5,226 bases of DNA from Actinomycetota bacterium (lineage in GTDB: Bacteria > Actinomycetota > Actinomycetes > Nanopelagicales > Nanopelagicaceae). Shown piece by piece: positions 1-5,226 of this stretch (position 1 is the stretch's first letter; every line of letters begins with the position of its first letter). A program made the translations under genes and the position numbers. Location: NCBI GenBank assembly GCA_009698045.1, contig WLRE01000089.1, forward strand, positions 1 through 5,226, in the 5' to 3' direction. The notes under the pieces are model-generated. The model worked only from the letters and a program-made list of their open reading frames with translations. It had not been told where the DNA came from and made no database searches.

Positions 1-1151
1 ACGTCGTTGGCGCGTGCGATAGCGGTTGGATCGGTTCGACGAGAGAACTCTTCATTAAGAGTATGAATCTCTGATTCAACTTTTTCGACTCTGGCATCTA
101 GCGCGGCACGCTTAGCACGCTCGGTCATGCCGATCTTGTTCCATTGCTCCATGAGTGCGCGAAACTCTTTCTTTGCGACGTGGAGATCAGAAATTGGAAG
201 GATGGCTTCAATTTTCTTGATCAACTCTTCGCGCTTCTCGAGATTTGCAGCCATTGTTTCAGTGCGCTTACCCATGTCGGCATTCTTGGCTGCGAAGAAC
301 TGATCTTGAGCGGCCTTGAAGCGCGCCCATAGTTTCGCATCGACGGTCTGCTTGCCCCGGCCAGAGGCCTTCCAGGCATCCATCAACTCTTTAAAGCGGC
401 GAGCGGTATTGAGCCACTCTTTACTGGTTGCAAGTTTTTCAGCTTCCGCGACAATTGCCTCTTTCTTGCCAGCAACTTCGGCGTTAACACTTTCGAGCGA
501 CGCGAAATGTGTGCGGCGGCGTTTATCAAACTTATTACGAGAGGCGGAGAAGCGCTTCCAGAGTTCGGTATCGGTGGTTTTGTCCAGCCGAGGAGCAGCC
601 TTCCATGCATCCATCAGAACTTTCAATCGTTCGCTAGTGGATTTCCAGCTCTCAGAAAGAGCGAGAGATTCGGCTTCAATAACAAGCTTCTCTTTCTCAA
701 GAAGCGTCGCAGCGCGCTTAGCCTCACGTACTGCTGATTCGAGATCTTTTCGCTCTTGGTATGCAGCGCGGTGATCTTCAATGAGGGCAGGGAGTTGGTC
801 GACCGATGCAGCAAGTGTTGCAAGATCTCCTACGCCATTCAAATTCTTGATTTGTTCGCGCAATTTGTTTACTGCTTCGTGCGCATCAGAAGGAACGAGT
901 GCTCCATTTTTGATACGGGCAGCCAGTAGTACGACTTCAGAGGCAGCCGATTCAAATTTACGGACAAAATAAGTCAGAGCTTCTTCAGCACTCTTTCCGG
1001 GATATGAACCGACTGAACGTTCGCCTTCAGGAGTACGGACATACACGATGCCATCCTCGGCAACTCGGCCGAATTGAGATGGATCTCCGATAAGTGCGGA
1101 TGCTGCTGAGATTGGATTCTGCTCTGCAGGCTGATGTGGTGTTGCGTCCAT
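1..1151 (-). CDS. DUF349 domain-containing protein, 3' end cut off by window edge
   Basis: An open frame reads leftward from ATG 1151-1149 with no stop to the window edge (383 complete codons). The protein is highly charged and Ala/Lys/Glu-rich, probably mostly helical, with no signal peptide or membrane segment, so it should be cytoplasmic. Residues 1-90 form a less repetitive N-terminal part (for example FGRVAEDGIVYVRTPEGE near 27-44). From about residue 160 come repeats typical of DUF349: LMDAWKA at 179-185, LMDAWKAS at 256-263 and LMEQWNKIG at 333-341, with the core tryptophans W183, W260 and W337. The first two units also have a downstream LW.RF motif (197-201, 274-278). The start is chosen because GAAGGAG lies 5 bases upstream; an in-frame ATG 8 codons earlier (1175-1173) lacks a comparable site. 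The family has no firmly established biochemical role that I can name. It diverges from the hydrolase-hisS-aspS genes. Family assignment is secure; function is unknown. Confidence 0.9.
   Translation of the reverse strand, partial: MDATPHQPAEQNPISAASALIGDPSQFGRVAEDGIVYVRTPEGERSVGSYPGKSAEEALTYFVRKFESAASEVVLLAARIKNGALVPSDAHEAVNKLREQIKNLNGVGDLATLAASVDQLPALIEDHRAAYQERKDLESAVREAKRAATLLEKEKLVIEAESLALSESWKSTSERLKVLMDAWKAAPRLDKTTDTELWKRFSASRNKFDKRRRTHFASLESVNAEVAGKKEAIVAEAEKLATSKEWLNTARRFKELMDAWKASGRGKQTVDAKLWARFKAAQDQFFAAKNADMGKRTETMAANLEKREELIKKIEAILPISDLHVAKKEFRALMEQWNKIGMTERAKRAALDARVEKVESEIHTLNEEFSRRTDPTAIARAND
3..671 (-). repeat. Tandem DUF349 protein repeats, period 77 codons (at least 3 units)
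   Basis: Aligning on the core tryptophan gives W183, W260 and W337, exactly 77 residues apart twice; W169 and W246 also keep the spacing. Approximate units are residues 161-237, 238-314 and 315 onward, the last reaching the window edge. The first two units are close copies, with a 19-base stretch (367-385 and 598-616 on the plus strand, 231 bases apart) differing at one position. The third is more divergent and lacks the LW.RF motif. This is a repeat within a coding region, not a mobile or intergenic element. Confidence 0.8.
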
Positions 1152-1156
1152 AGGTG

Positions 1157-1163
1157 CTCCTTC
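1157..1163 (-). promoter_or_regulatory. Shine-Dalgarno of the DUF349 gene
   Basis: Read on the minus strand the site is GAAGGAG, 5 bases before ATG 1151. It favours this start over the in-frame ATG at 1175-1173, which is preceded only by CGGCGA. Confidence 0.8.
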
Positions 1164-1174
1164 GTTGCGCGTCA

Positions 1175-1191
1175 TTCGCCGAGGTGGCGAA
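1175..1191. repeat. Perfect inverted repeat TTCGCC-5-GGCGAA
   Basis: TTCGCC (1175-1180) and GGCGAA (1186-1191) are exact reverse complements around the 5-base spacer GAGGT. In DUF349 mRNA it would form a 6-bp, GC-rich hairpin 23 bases before the ATG. The left arm touches the alternative in-frame ATG at 1175-1173. No T-run follows on either strand, so it is not an intrinsic terminator. It may be an operator or a leader hairpin; the structure is seen, the role is inferred. Confidence 0.5.
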
Positions 1192-1219
1192 CTCGTTATG
1201 GATATAGCTGCTGATGGTT

Positions 1220-1235
1220 AAGGCCAAATGACCTT
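1220..1235. repeat. Near-perfect inverted repeat AAGGCCA-AA-TGACCTT
   Basis: The two 7-base arms match at 6 of 7 positions around a 2-base centre. The compact, centre-symmetric form in the middle of a divergent promoter region is what a dimeric repressor site can look like. A single copy of this length can also arise by chance. Confidence 0.3.
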
Positions 1236-1284
1236 GAATTCAGGAAGATAAAGGTACCCTGAAGACACTATCCGAGTCGAAATT

Positions 1285-1309
1285 GTGCGCTTTGGCATGA
1301 ATATCGCAC
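1285..1309. repeat. Inverted repeat GTGCG / CGCAC in the hydrolase leader
   Basis: GTGCG (1285-1289) and CGCAC (1305-1309) are exact reverse complements separated by 15 bases, ending 32 bases before the hydrolase start. It could form a weak hairpin in the leader. With only 5 bp and a long loop, chance is a real alternative. Confidence 0.2.
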
Positions 1310-1328
1310 GCTGGTTGAGCATATATCT

Positions 1329-1335
1329 GGGGGAG
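1329..1335 (+). promoter_or_regulatory. Shine-Dalgarno deciding the TTG start of the MBL gene
   Basis: GGGGGAG lies 6 bases before TTG 1342. An in-frame TAA (1339-1341) sits directly before this TTG, so it is the most upstream start possible. The same heptamer occurs before hisS. Confidence 0.75.
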
Positions 1336-1341
1336 AGTTAA

Positions 1342-2043
1342 TTGATACTGGAATCCATCCCAGCCCCTTACTACGGTACAAATTGTTGGATATTCGCACC
1401 AGCCAAAAACTCGGAGTGTTTCATCGTAGATCCAGGAATGGCTATTCCCAATCTGATGGGGCCAATTCAAGAGATTGTTGGTAAGTACAACCTAAAGCCA
1501 ATAGCAACCTTGGTTACACACGGGCACCTAGACCATACTTTTACAGTTCAACCGCTCTCTGACAAATATGAAATTCCTGCATACATCCATAGCGCAGATC
1601 GCAAGACGCTAGGAGATCCCTTTCGAATATTGACCAAGAATGGACCGATTGAGTTAATTCTCAAGGAAATGGGTGTGACGAAATTTTCCGAACCCCGTGA
1701 AGTTCGAGAAGTGAGCGACTTGCTGACCCTTTCTATCGCCGGATTTGATATTACGGTTCACCATGCACCGGGACACACAACAGGCTCGGCAGTCTTTGTC
1801 GTCAATGATGAGTATCTGCTTTCTGGTGATGTGCTTTTTGCTGGTGCTATTGGACGCACCGATTTACCGTCTGGTTCCTCGGCAGATATGAAGAAATCTC
1901 TCGAAAAGAAGATTTTGCCGCTCTCAGATGAGCTAATAGTCCTTCCTGGGCATGGTCCACAATCTACAATTGGACGTGAACGCAAGAACAATCCGTACTT
2001 GCAGAGAAGCTTTCTTGATTCACCAAGCATGAAGGGGGAGTAA
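1342..2043 (+). CDS. MBL-fold metallo-hydrolase, glyoxalase II-like
   Basis: The 233-residue product belongs to the metallo-beta-lactamase superfamily and most resembles small glyoxalase II-type hydrolases; the equivalent neighbour of hisS in mycobacteria is annotated that way. Visible landmarks are an N-terminal strand ending IVDPG (28-32), the metal motif THGHLDH (59-65: H60, H62, D64, H65), APGHTTGS with H145, SGDVLF with D163, and LPGHGP with H204. Together these supply a complete binuclear metal site, so the enzyme should be active. It has no signal peptide and is probably cytoplasmic. TTG is taken as the start because a stop precedes it, GGGGGAG is well placed, and the next in-frame ATG (codon 33) would remove the first strand. 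The stop overlaps the hisS start (TAATG), so the two are cotranscribed and probably translationally coupled. The true thioester or other substrate is not deducible. Confidence 0.9.
   Translation: MILESIPAPYYGTNCWIFAPAKNSECFIVDPGMAIPNLMGPIQEIVGKYNLKPIATLVTHGHLDHTFTVQPLSDKYEIPAYIHSADRKTLGDPFRILTKNGPIELILKEMGVTKFSEPREVREVSDLLTLSIAGFDITVHHAPGHTTGSAVFVVNDEYLLSGDVLFAGAIGRTDLPSGSSADMKKSLEKKILPLSDELIVLPGHGPQSTIGRERKNNPYLQRSFLDSPSMKGE
2034..2040 (+). promoter_or_regulatory. hisS Shine-Dalgarno inside the end of the MBL gene
   Basis: GGGGGAG ends 2 bases before ATG 2043 and encodes part of the last codons of the hydrolase (Lys-Gly-Glu). Spacing is short if the whole run pairs; pairing of the 5' part gives a more usual distance. 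With the TAATG junction it points to translation of hisS by ribosomes finishing the upstream gene. Confidence 0.6.
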
Positions 2044-3311
2044 TGAGCAAAATTCAATCCCCTAAAGGCGTGAGTGAATACTTCCCGCCACGTTCTGCAA
2101 ACTTTGAATATGTGCGCAACGCGATGATTGCAGCCGCGAAGAACGCAGGCTATTGGATGATGGAACTTCCAATTTTTGAAGAGACCGAATTATTCGTTCG
2201 TGGCGTGGGGGAGTCGACCGATGTCGTCTCCAAAGAGATGTACACATTTGAAGATCGCGGAGGCCGCTCCATAACTTTGCGACCAGAAGGAACTGCCGGG
2301 GTCATGCGCTCGGTGATAGAACATAATCTAGATAAGGGTCAATTACCGGTGAAGGTTTGGTACTCCGGGCCATTCTTCCGTGCCGAACGTCCCCAAGCCG
2401 GGCGGTATCGACAGTTTTATCAAGTCGGAATCGAAGCCATCGGTGCAGATGATCCTGAAATTGATGCAGAAGTTATTGCAGTTGCACATCGAGCATTTAC
2501 AAGTATTGGTTTATCAAATTTTAGACTCGACCTAACCTCACTGGGGGATTCAGAATCACGTTCGCGTCATCGCAAAGACCTGGTTGCATATATAGAAACG
2601 TTAGATCTAGATGAGGCAACGAAGGAGAGAGCGGCGCTCAATCCGTTACGTCTCTTTGATGACAAGCGCGAAGAGATACGTGCGAAGATGAGCAACGCTC
2701 CATTACTTGTTGACTACCTCAATGCTGATGCGGCGGCTCACTTCGAGCAGGTCCAAAGACTTCTCCGCTCTTTTGATATTCCATTTACTCTCAATCCACG
2801 TATGGTCCGAGGGTTGGACTATTACACTGGTACAACTTTCGAGTTTGTTCACGAGGGACTTGGCGCGCAATCAGGAATTGGTGGCGGTGGTCGCTACGAC
2901 GGATTGATGGCCGATCTCGGTGGCGCAAATCTATCCGGAATTGGTTTTGGTCTCGGCGTTGATCGAGTATTGCTCGCCGCCGAAGCAGAAGGCTTGCTCA
3001 GTGAAGAAAAGCTCGCACATGATCCACTAGATATCTTTCTGATTGCGATGATTCCGGCCGCTAAAGATTGCGTCGCTCTTCTGACTAATTCATTACGAAA
3101 TCTTGGAGTTCGCGCTGATATGGCCTATGGAGATAGGGCTCTTAAGGGGGCAATGAAATCTGCGGATAAGAGTGGCGCTCGATTCAGCGTTGTGATCGGT
3201 GAGGATGAGATTGCGAGTGGGGTAGTCAAGGTCAAAAATATGGAATCTGGAAGCACGGAGTCGATTACACTAGGCGATCTGAACGCTTGGAAAGGCGCTC
3301 TGCTTCACTGA
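2043..3311 (+). CDS. hisS: Histidyl-tRNA synthetase (HisRS)
   Basis: This cytoplasmic class II synthetase, normally a homodimer, attaches histidine to tRNA(His). The 422 residues match the usual bacterial length (about 420-430). In order: an N-terminal PKGVSEYFP segment (7-15), the TLRPEGTA loop (78-85) that contacts the amino acid, motif 2 as FRAERPQAGRYRQFYQ (112-127, with R113), an insertion region at about 165-245, the HisRS-specific MVRGLDYYTGT (254-264, catalytic R256), GGGGRYDGL (280-288), motif 3 as GFGLGVDRVLL (301-311, R308), and a C-terminal anticodon-binding domain from about 328 (DPLDIFLIAM). All diagnostic motifs are intact. The ATG overlaps the upstream hydrolase stop by one base. 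The TGA stop is followed at once by eight T residues and then aspS. Confidence 0.98.
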   Translation: MSKIQSPKGVSEYFPPRSANFEYVRNAMIAAAKNAGYWMMELPIFEETELFVRGVGESTDVVSKEMYTFEDRGGRSITLRPEGTAGVMRSVIEHNLDKGQLPVKVWYSGPFFRAERPQAGRYRQFYQVGIEAIGADDPEIDAEVIAVAHRAFTSIGLSNFRLDLTSLGDSESRSRHRKDLVAYIETLDLDEATKERAALNPLRLFDDKREEIRAKMSNAPLLVDYLNADAAAHFEQVQRLLRSFDIPFTLNPRMVRGLDYYTGTTFEFVHEGLGAQSGIGGGGRYDGLMADLGGANLSGIGFGLGVDRVLLAAEAEGLLSEEKLAHDPLDIFLIAMIPAAKDCVALLTNSLRNLGVRADMAYGDRALKGAMKSADKSGARFSVVIGEDEIASGVVKVKNMESGSTESITLGDLNAWKGALLH

Positions 3312-3355
3312 TTTTTTTTATCGCTCACCAGAAGAAGAGAAATAGGTTTATCTAG
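3312..3355 (+). other. hisS-aspS gap with T8 run; weak aspS start signals
   Basis: Eight T residues (3312-3319) directly follow the hisS stop. The nearest upstream stem I can draw (CGCTT-GGAA-AGGCG near the end of hisS) is only 5 bp, includes a G-T pair, and is well separated from the T-run, so I do not call a terminator. Before aspS the only Shine-Dalgarno-like element is AGG (3344-3346), 9 bases from ATG. TAGGTT (3343-3348) fits the loose TAnnnT -10 pattern and would give an almost leaderless aspS transcript, but no -35 is visible. Confidence 0.4.
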
Positions 3356-5116
3356 ATGCTACGCACACATGATGCAGGAACTCTGCGCAAGAGCGATGTT
3401 GGCTCCACGGTCACATTGGCTGGTTGGGTAGCAAGACGTCGTGATCATGGCGGTGTCGCATTCATCGATGTGAGAGATGCTTCAGGGGCAGTACAAGCGG
3501 TCATTCACGATGAGAAACTCGCAGGTTCACTCCGAGCCGAATGGTGCATTCTCTTGACTGGCAAAGTATCAGCCCGTCCGGACGGTAATTCTAATGAAGC
3601 GATTCCGACCGGCGAGATTGAGATCATCACCGAATCGCTACAAGTTCTCAGTGAGGCCGCGCCATTACCGTTTCCGGTTGATAGTGGCGATGTCAGCAAC
3701 ATCAGCGAAGAAGTTCGCCTGAAGTATCGCTATCTCGATCTGCGACGTGAAGGCCCATCGAAGAATCTGCGCCTGCGCTCGAAGGTTACTTCGGCGATTC
3801 GCACTGTTATGGATGACGAAGATTTTCTTGAGATTGAAACACCATATCTGACTCGTTCAACACCTGAAGGTGCGCGCGATTTCTTGGTGCCGGTTCGACT
3901 TCAACCGGGTAGTTGGTACGCCCTACCTCAGTCGCCACAGCTCTTCAAACAACTTCTCATGGTTGCTGGCATGGAACGTTATTACCAGATTGCACGTTGT
4001 TTCCGCGACGAAGATTTTCGGGCCGATCGCCAACCAGAATTTACCCAACTAGATATTGAGATGTCTTTCGTGGACCAAGCAGATGTCCTTGCTGTTGCTG
4101 AGAAAGTTTTGACTCGGGTTTTCAAATCCGTCATCAATTACGATATTCCTACTCCCATCCCGCACATGACTTATTGGGAAGCGATGCGCCGCTACGGATC
4201 GGATAAACCAGATCTTCGTTTTGGCAACGAGCTTGTGGATGCCACGGAATTTTTTGCAGAGACAACCTTCCGAGTTTTTCAAGCCGATTACGTTGGTGCA
4301 GTAGTTATGCCTGGCGGAGCTTCATCAGCTCGTCGCGAACTCGATGCTTGGCAGGAATGGGCTAAGGCTCGTGGAGCGAAGGGACTCGCATATATTTTAG
4401 TTGGTGAAGATGGAACATTAGGTGGCCCGGTTGCTAAGAATCTGTCAGAGAAAGAGAGCGCATCTATCGCCGCTCACGTCTCGGCCCAGCCGGGCGATGC
4501 CATTTTCTTTGCAGCTGGTGAGAGAATTTCATCGCTCAATCTACTTGGTGCTGTTCGCCTCGAGATCGGCAAACGTTGCGATTTAATCGATCTCACCAAA
4601 TGGGAATTTCTCTGGGTGGTAGATGCTCCGATGTTTGAAAGAGTTGATAGCACCATTCCCGACAGTGGATGGACCGCGGTGCACCACCCATTTACGGGAC
4701 CAAAGCCCGAGTTTGCAGATACATTCGATAAAGATCCAGCATCCGCATTGGCATATGCCTACGACATCGTTCTCAATGGCAATGAAATTGGTGGTGGCTC
4801 AATCCGTATCCATGACCGTTCAATGCAGCAGAGAGTCTTTGACACTATAGGTCTCTCGCCCGCTGAAGCCGAGAGTAAATTTGGATTCTTGCTTGAGGCG
4901 TTTAATTACGGACCGCCGCCGCACGGTGGGATCGCGTTAGGTCTAGATCGCCTATGTGCACTTCTTGCCGGAGCTGATTCTATTCGCGAAGTTATTGCCT
5001 TCCCTAAGACCGCTAGTGGCGGGGACCCACTGACTGGCGCCCCAACTCCTATTACAGCACCACAACGCAGAGAAGCCGGTGTCGATTTTGTACCGGAGAA
5101 AATTCAACCTAAATAG
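3356..5116 (+). CDS. aspS: Aspartyl-tRNA synthetase, bacterial type, probably non-discriminating
   Basis: This cytoplasmic class II synthetase charges tRNA(Asp) with aspartate. The 586 residues fit the bacterial type, which carries a GAD insertion. In order: an N-terminal OB-fold anticodon-binding domain (about 1-105, with GWVARRRDHGGVAFIDVRD at 23-41), the flipping loop STPEGARDF (168-176, E171), QSPQLFKQ (192-199, aspartate pocket), motif 2 as CFRDEDFRADRQPEFTQLD (215-233, R217, E219), the GAD-type insertion (about 285-420), HHPFT (443-447), NEIGGGSIRI (476-485) and motif 3 GIALGLDRL (525-533, R532), then the usual tail GDPLTGAPTPI (556-566). His31 and Gly77 match what I recall of non-discriminating enzymes (Pseudomonas aeruginosa His31/Gly83), so it may also make Asp-tRNA(Asn). 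A TAG lies directly before the ATG, fixing it as the first possible start. It lies 44 bases after hisS on the same strand. Confidence 0.98.
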   Translation: MLRTHDAGTLRKSDVGSTVTLAGWVARRRDHGGVAFIDVRDASGAVQAVIHDEKLAGSLRAEWCILLTGKVSARPDGNSNEAIPTGEIEIITESLQVLSEAAPLPFPVDSGDVSNISEEVRLKYRYLDLRREGPSKNLRLRSKVTSAIRTVMDDEDFLEIETPYLTRSTPEGARDFLVPVRLQPGSWYALPQSPQLFKQLLMVAGMERYYQIARCFRDEDFRADRQPEFTQLDIEMSFVDQADVLAVAEKVLTRVFKSVINYDIPTPIPHMTYWEAMRRYGSDKPDLRFGNELVDATEFFAETTFRVFQADYVGAVVMPGGASSARRELDAWQEWAKARGAKGLAYILVGEDGTLGGPVAKNLSEKESASIAAHVSAQPGDAIFFAAGERISSLNLLGAVRLEIGKRCDLIDLTKWEFLWVVDAPMFERVDSTIPDSGWTAVHHPFTGPKPEFADTFDKDPASALAYAYDIVLNGNEIGGGSIRIHDRSMQQRVFDTIGLSPAEAESKFGFLLEAFNYGPPPHGGIALGLDRLCALLAGADSIREVIAFPKTASGGDPLTGAPTPITAPQRREAGVDFVPEKIQPK

Positions 5117-5130
5117 GGCAGACTTCCTGC

Positions 5131-5226
5131 GTGAAATCTTTGCTGAAGGCTTCGGCTGCTGCGATCGTTGTGATCGTTGCGCTATCGGGATGCACTTCCA
5201 CCCCCTCTAATACATATGCAAAGAGT
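5131..5226 (+). CDS. Lipoprotein N-terminus, gene cut by window edge
   Basis: GTG 5131 opens a frame that stays open for 32 codons to the edge. The peptide has a textbook bacterial lipoprotein signal: basic start (MKSLLK), hydrophobic stretch A7-L18 (ASAAAIVVIVAL), lipobox LSGC at 18-21, then a Ser/Thr/Pro/Asn-rich linker (TSTPSNT). It should be exported, lipidated at C21 and anchored on the outer face of the cytoplasmic membrane. An in-frame TAA (5110-5112) precedes it with no better start between. The Shine-Dalgarno is poor (AGGG at 5115-5118, 12 bases away), although the 14-base gap after aspS suggests cotranscription. The mature domain lies outside the window, so the function is unknown; a secreted peptidyl-prolyl isomerase is one possibility only because that gene is missing from its usual place in this neighbourhood. 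Confidence 0.75.
   Translation, partial: MKSLLKASAAAIVVIVALSGCTSTPSNTYAKS

Larger units (their letters stand above)
1152..1341. other. Divergent intergenic region, 190 bases
   Basis: This gap separates the minus-strand DUF349 gene from the plus-strand MBL-hisS-aspS genes, so it must hold the promoters for both directions unless transcription enters from elsewhere. I find no gene in it; the frames that cross it are short and overlap the flanking genes antisense. It contains three short inverted repeats (1175-1191, 1220-1235 and 1285-1309) and both flanking ribosome binding sites. Possible -10-like hexamers occur (TACCCT 1255-1260 with TTGAAT 1234-1239 on the plus strand, but only 15 bases apart; TATATC within the minus-strand leader), none strong enough to call as a promoter. 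Confidence 0.7.

Noticed and set aside
367..616. 19-base direct repeats possibly from an insertion or recombination site
   Set aside because: They are the DNA of matching DUF349 units encoding MDAWKA, spaced exactly 77 codons apart, so protein repetition explains them.
316..774. 152-codon open frame on the plus strand, plus shorter ones at 144-332, 507-737 and 781-972
   Set aside because: They lie antisense to the DUF349 gene, have Ser/Ala/Arg-rich low-complexity translations, no ribosome binding site, and no recognisable motif, whereas the minus-strand frame carries clear DUF349 repeats.
1027..1227. 66-codon minus-strand frame beginning in the intergenic region
   Set aside because: It overlaps the 5' part of the DUF349 gene in another frame and has no ribosome binding site or recognisable product.
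1292..1327. Promoter TTGGCA / TATATC before the MBL gene
   Set aside because: The two hexamers are 24 bases apart, too far for a standard promoter, and TATATC overlaps the region just before the ribosome binding site.
1758..2057. 99-codon minus-strand open frame over the MBL gene
   Set aside because: It covers the conserved metal-site region of the hydrolase in antisense and shows no family features of its own.
3285..3320. Intrinsic terminator at the hisS end
   Set aside because: The T8 run is present, but the only nearby stem is 5 bp with a G-T pair and lies too far upstream of the T-run.

Overview
The window is an ordinary chromosomal housekeeping segment, most likely from a high-GC-lineage actinobacterium with an unusually moderate base composition (roughly half G+C by eye, codon third positions not strongly GC-biased). 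The clues are the DUF349-repeat protein next to a metallo-beta-lactamase-fold hydrolase and hisS, a gene order I recall from Streptomyces and other Actinobacteria, together with an AspRS whose tRNA-recognition residues look like those of mycobacteria. Freshwater acI-type (Nanopelagicales) actinobacteria fit this mixture of actinobacterial synteny and lower GC, but that placement is inference.

Layout: positions 1-1151 hold, on the minus strand, the first 383 codons of a DUF349-repeat protein that runs off the left edge. Positions 1152-1341 are a 190-base divergent intergenic region with a good Shine-Dalgarno at each end and several short inverted repeats, but no convincing promoter pair. From 1342 to the right edge everything is on the plus strand: an MBL-fold hydrolase with a TTG start (1342-2043), hisS for histidyl-tRNA synthetase (2043-3311, overlapping the hydrolase stop by one base), a 44-base gap with a T8 run, aspS for aspartyl-tRNA synthetase (3356-5116), and, 14 bases later, the start of a lipoprotein gene with a clear lipobox that is cut by the right edge.

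How the genes fit together: hisS and aspS charge tRNA(His) and tRNA(Asp). The AspRS carries His31 and Gly77, which look like the signature of a non-discriminating enzyme, so it may also make Asp-tRNA(Asn) for conversion by GatCAB. The hydrolase is translationally coupled to hisS, but its substrate cannot be read from the sequence. No mobile element, CRISPR array, RNA gene, pseudogene or obviously new system is visible. The points most worth a second look are the exact 77-residue period of the DUF349 protein, the inverted repeats between the divergent genes, the missing peptidyl-prolyl isomerase gene in an otherwise familiar gene order, and the predicted tRNA specificity of AspRS.
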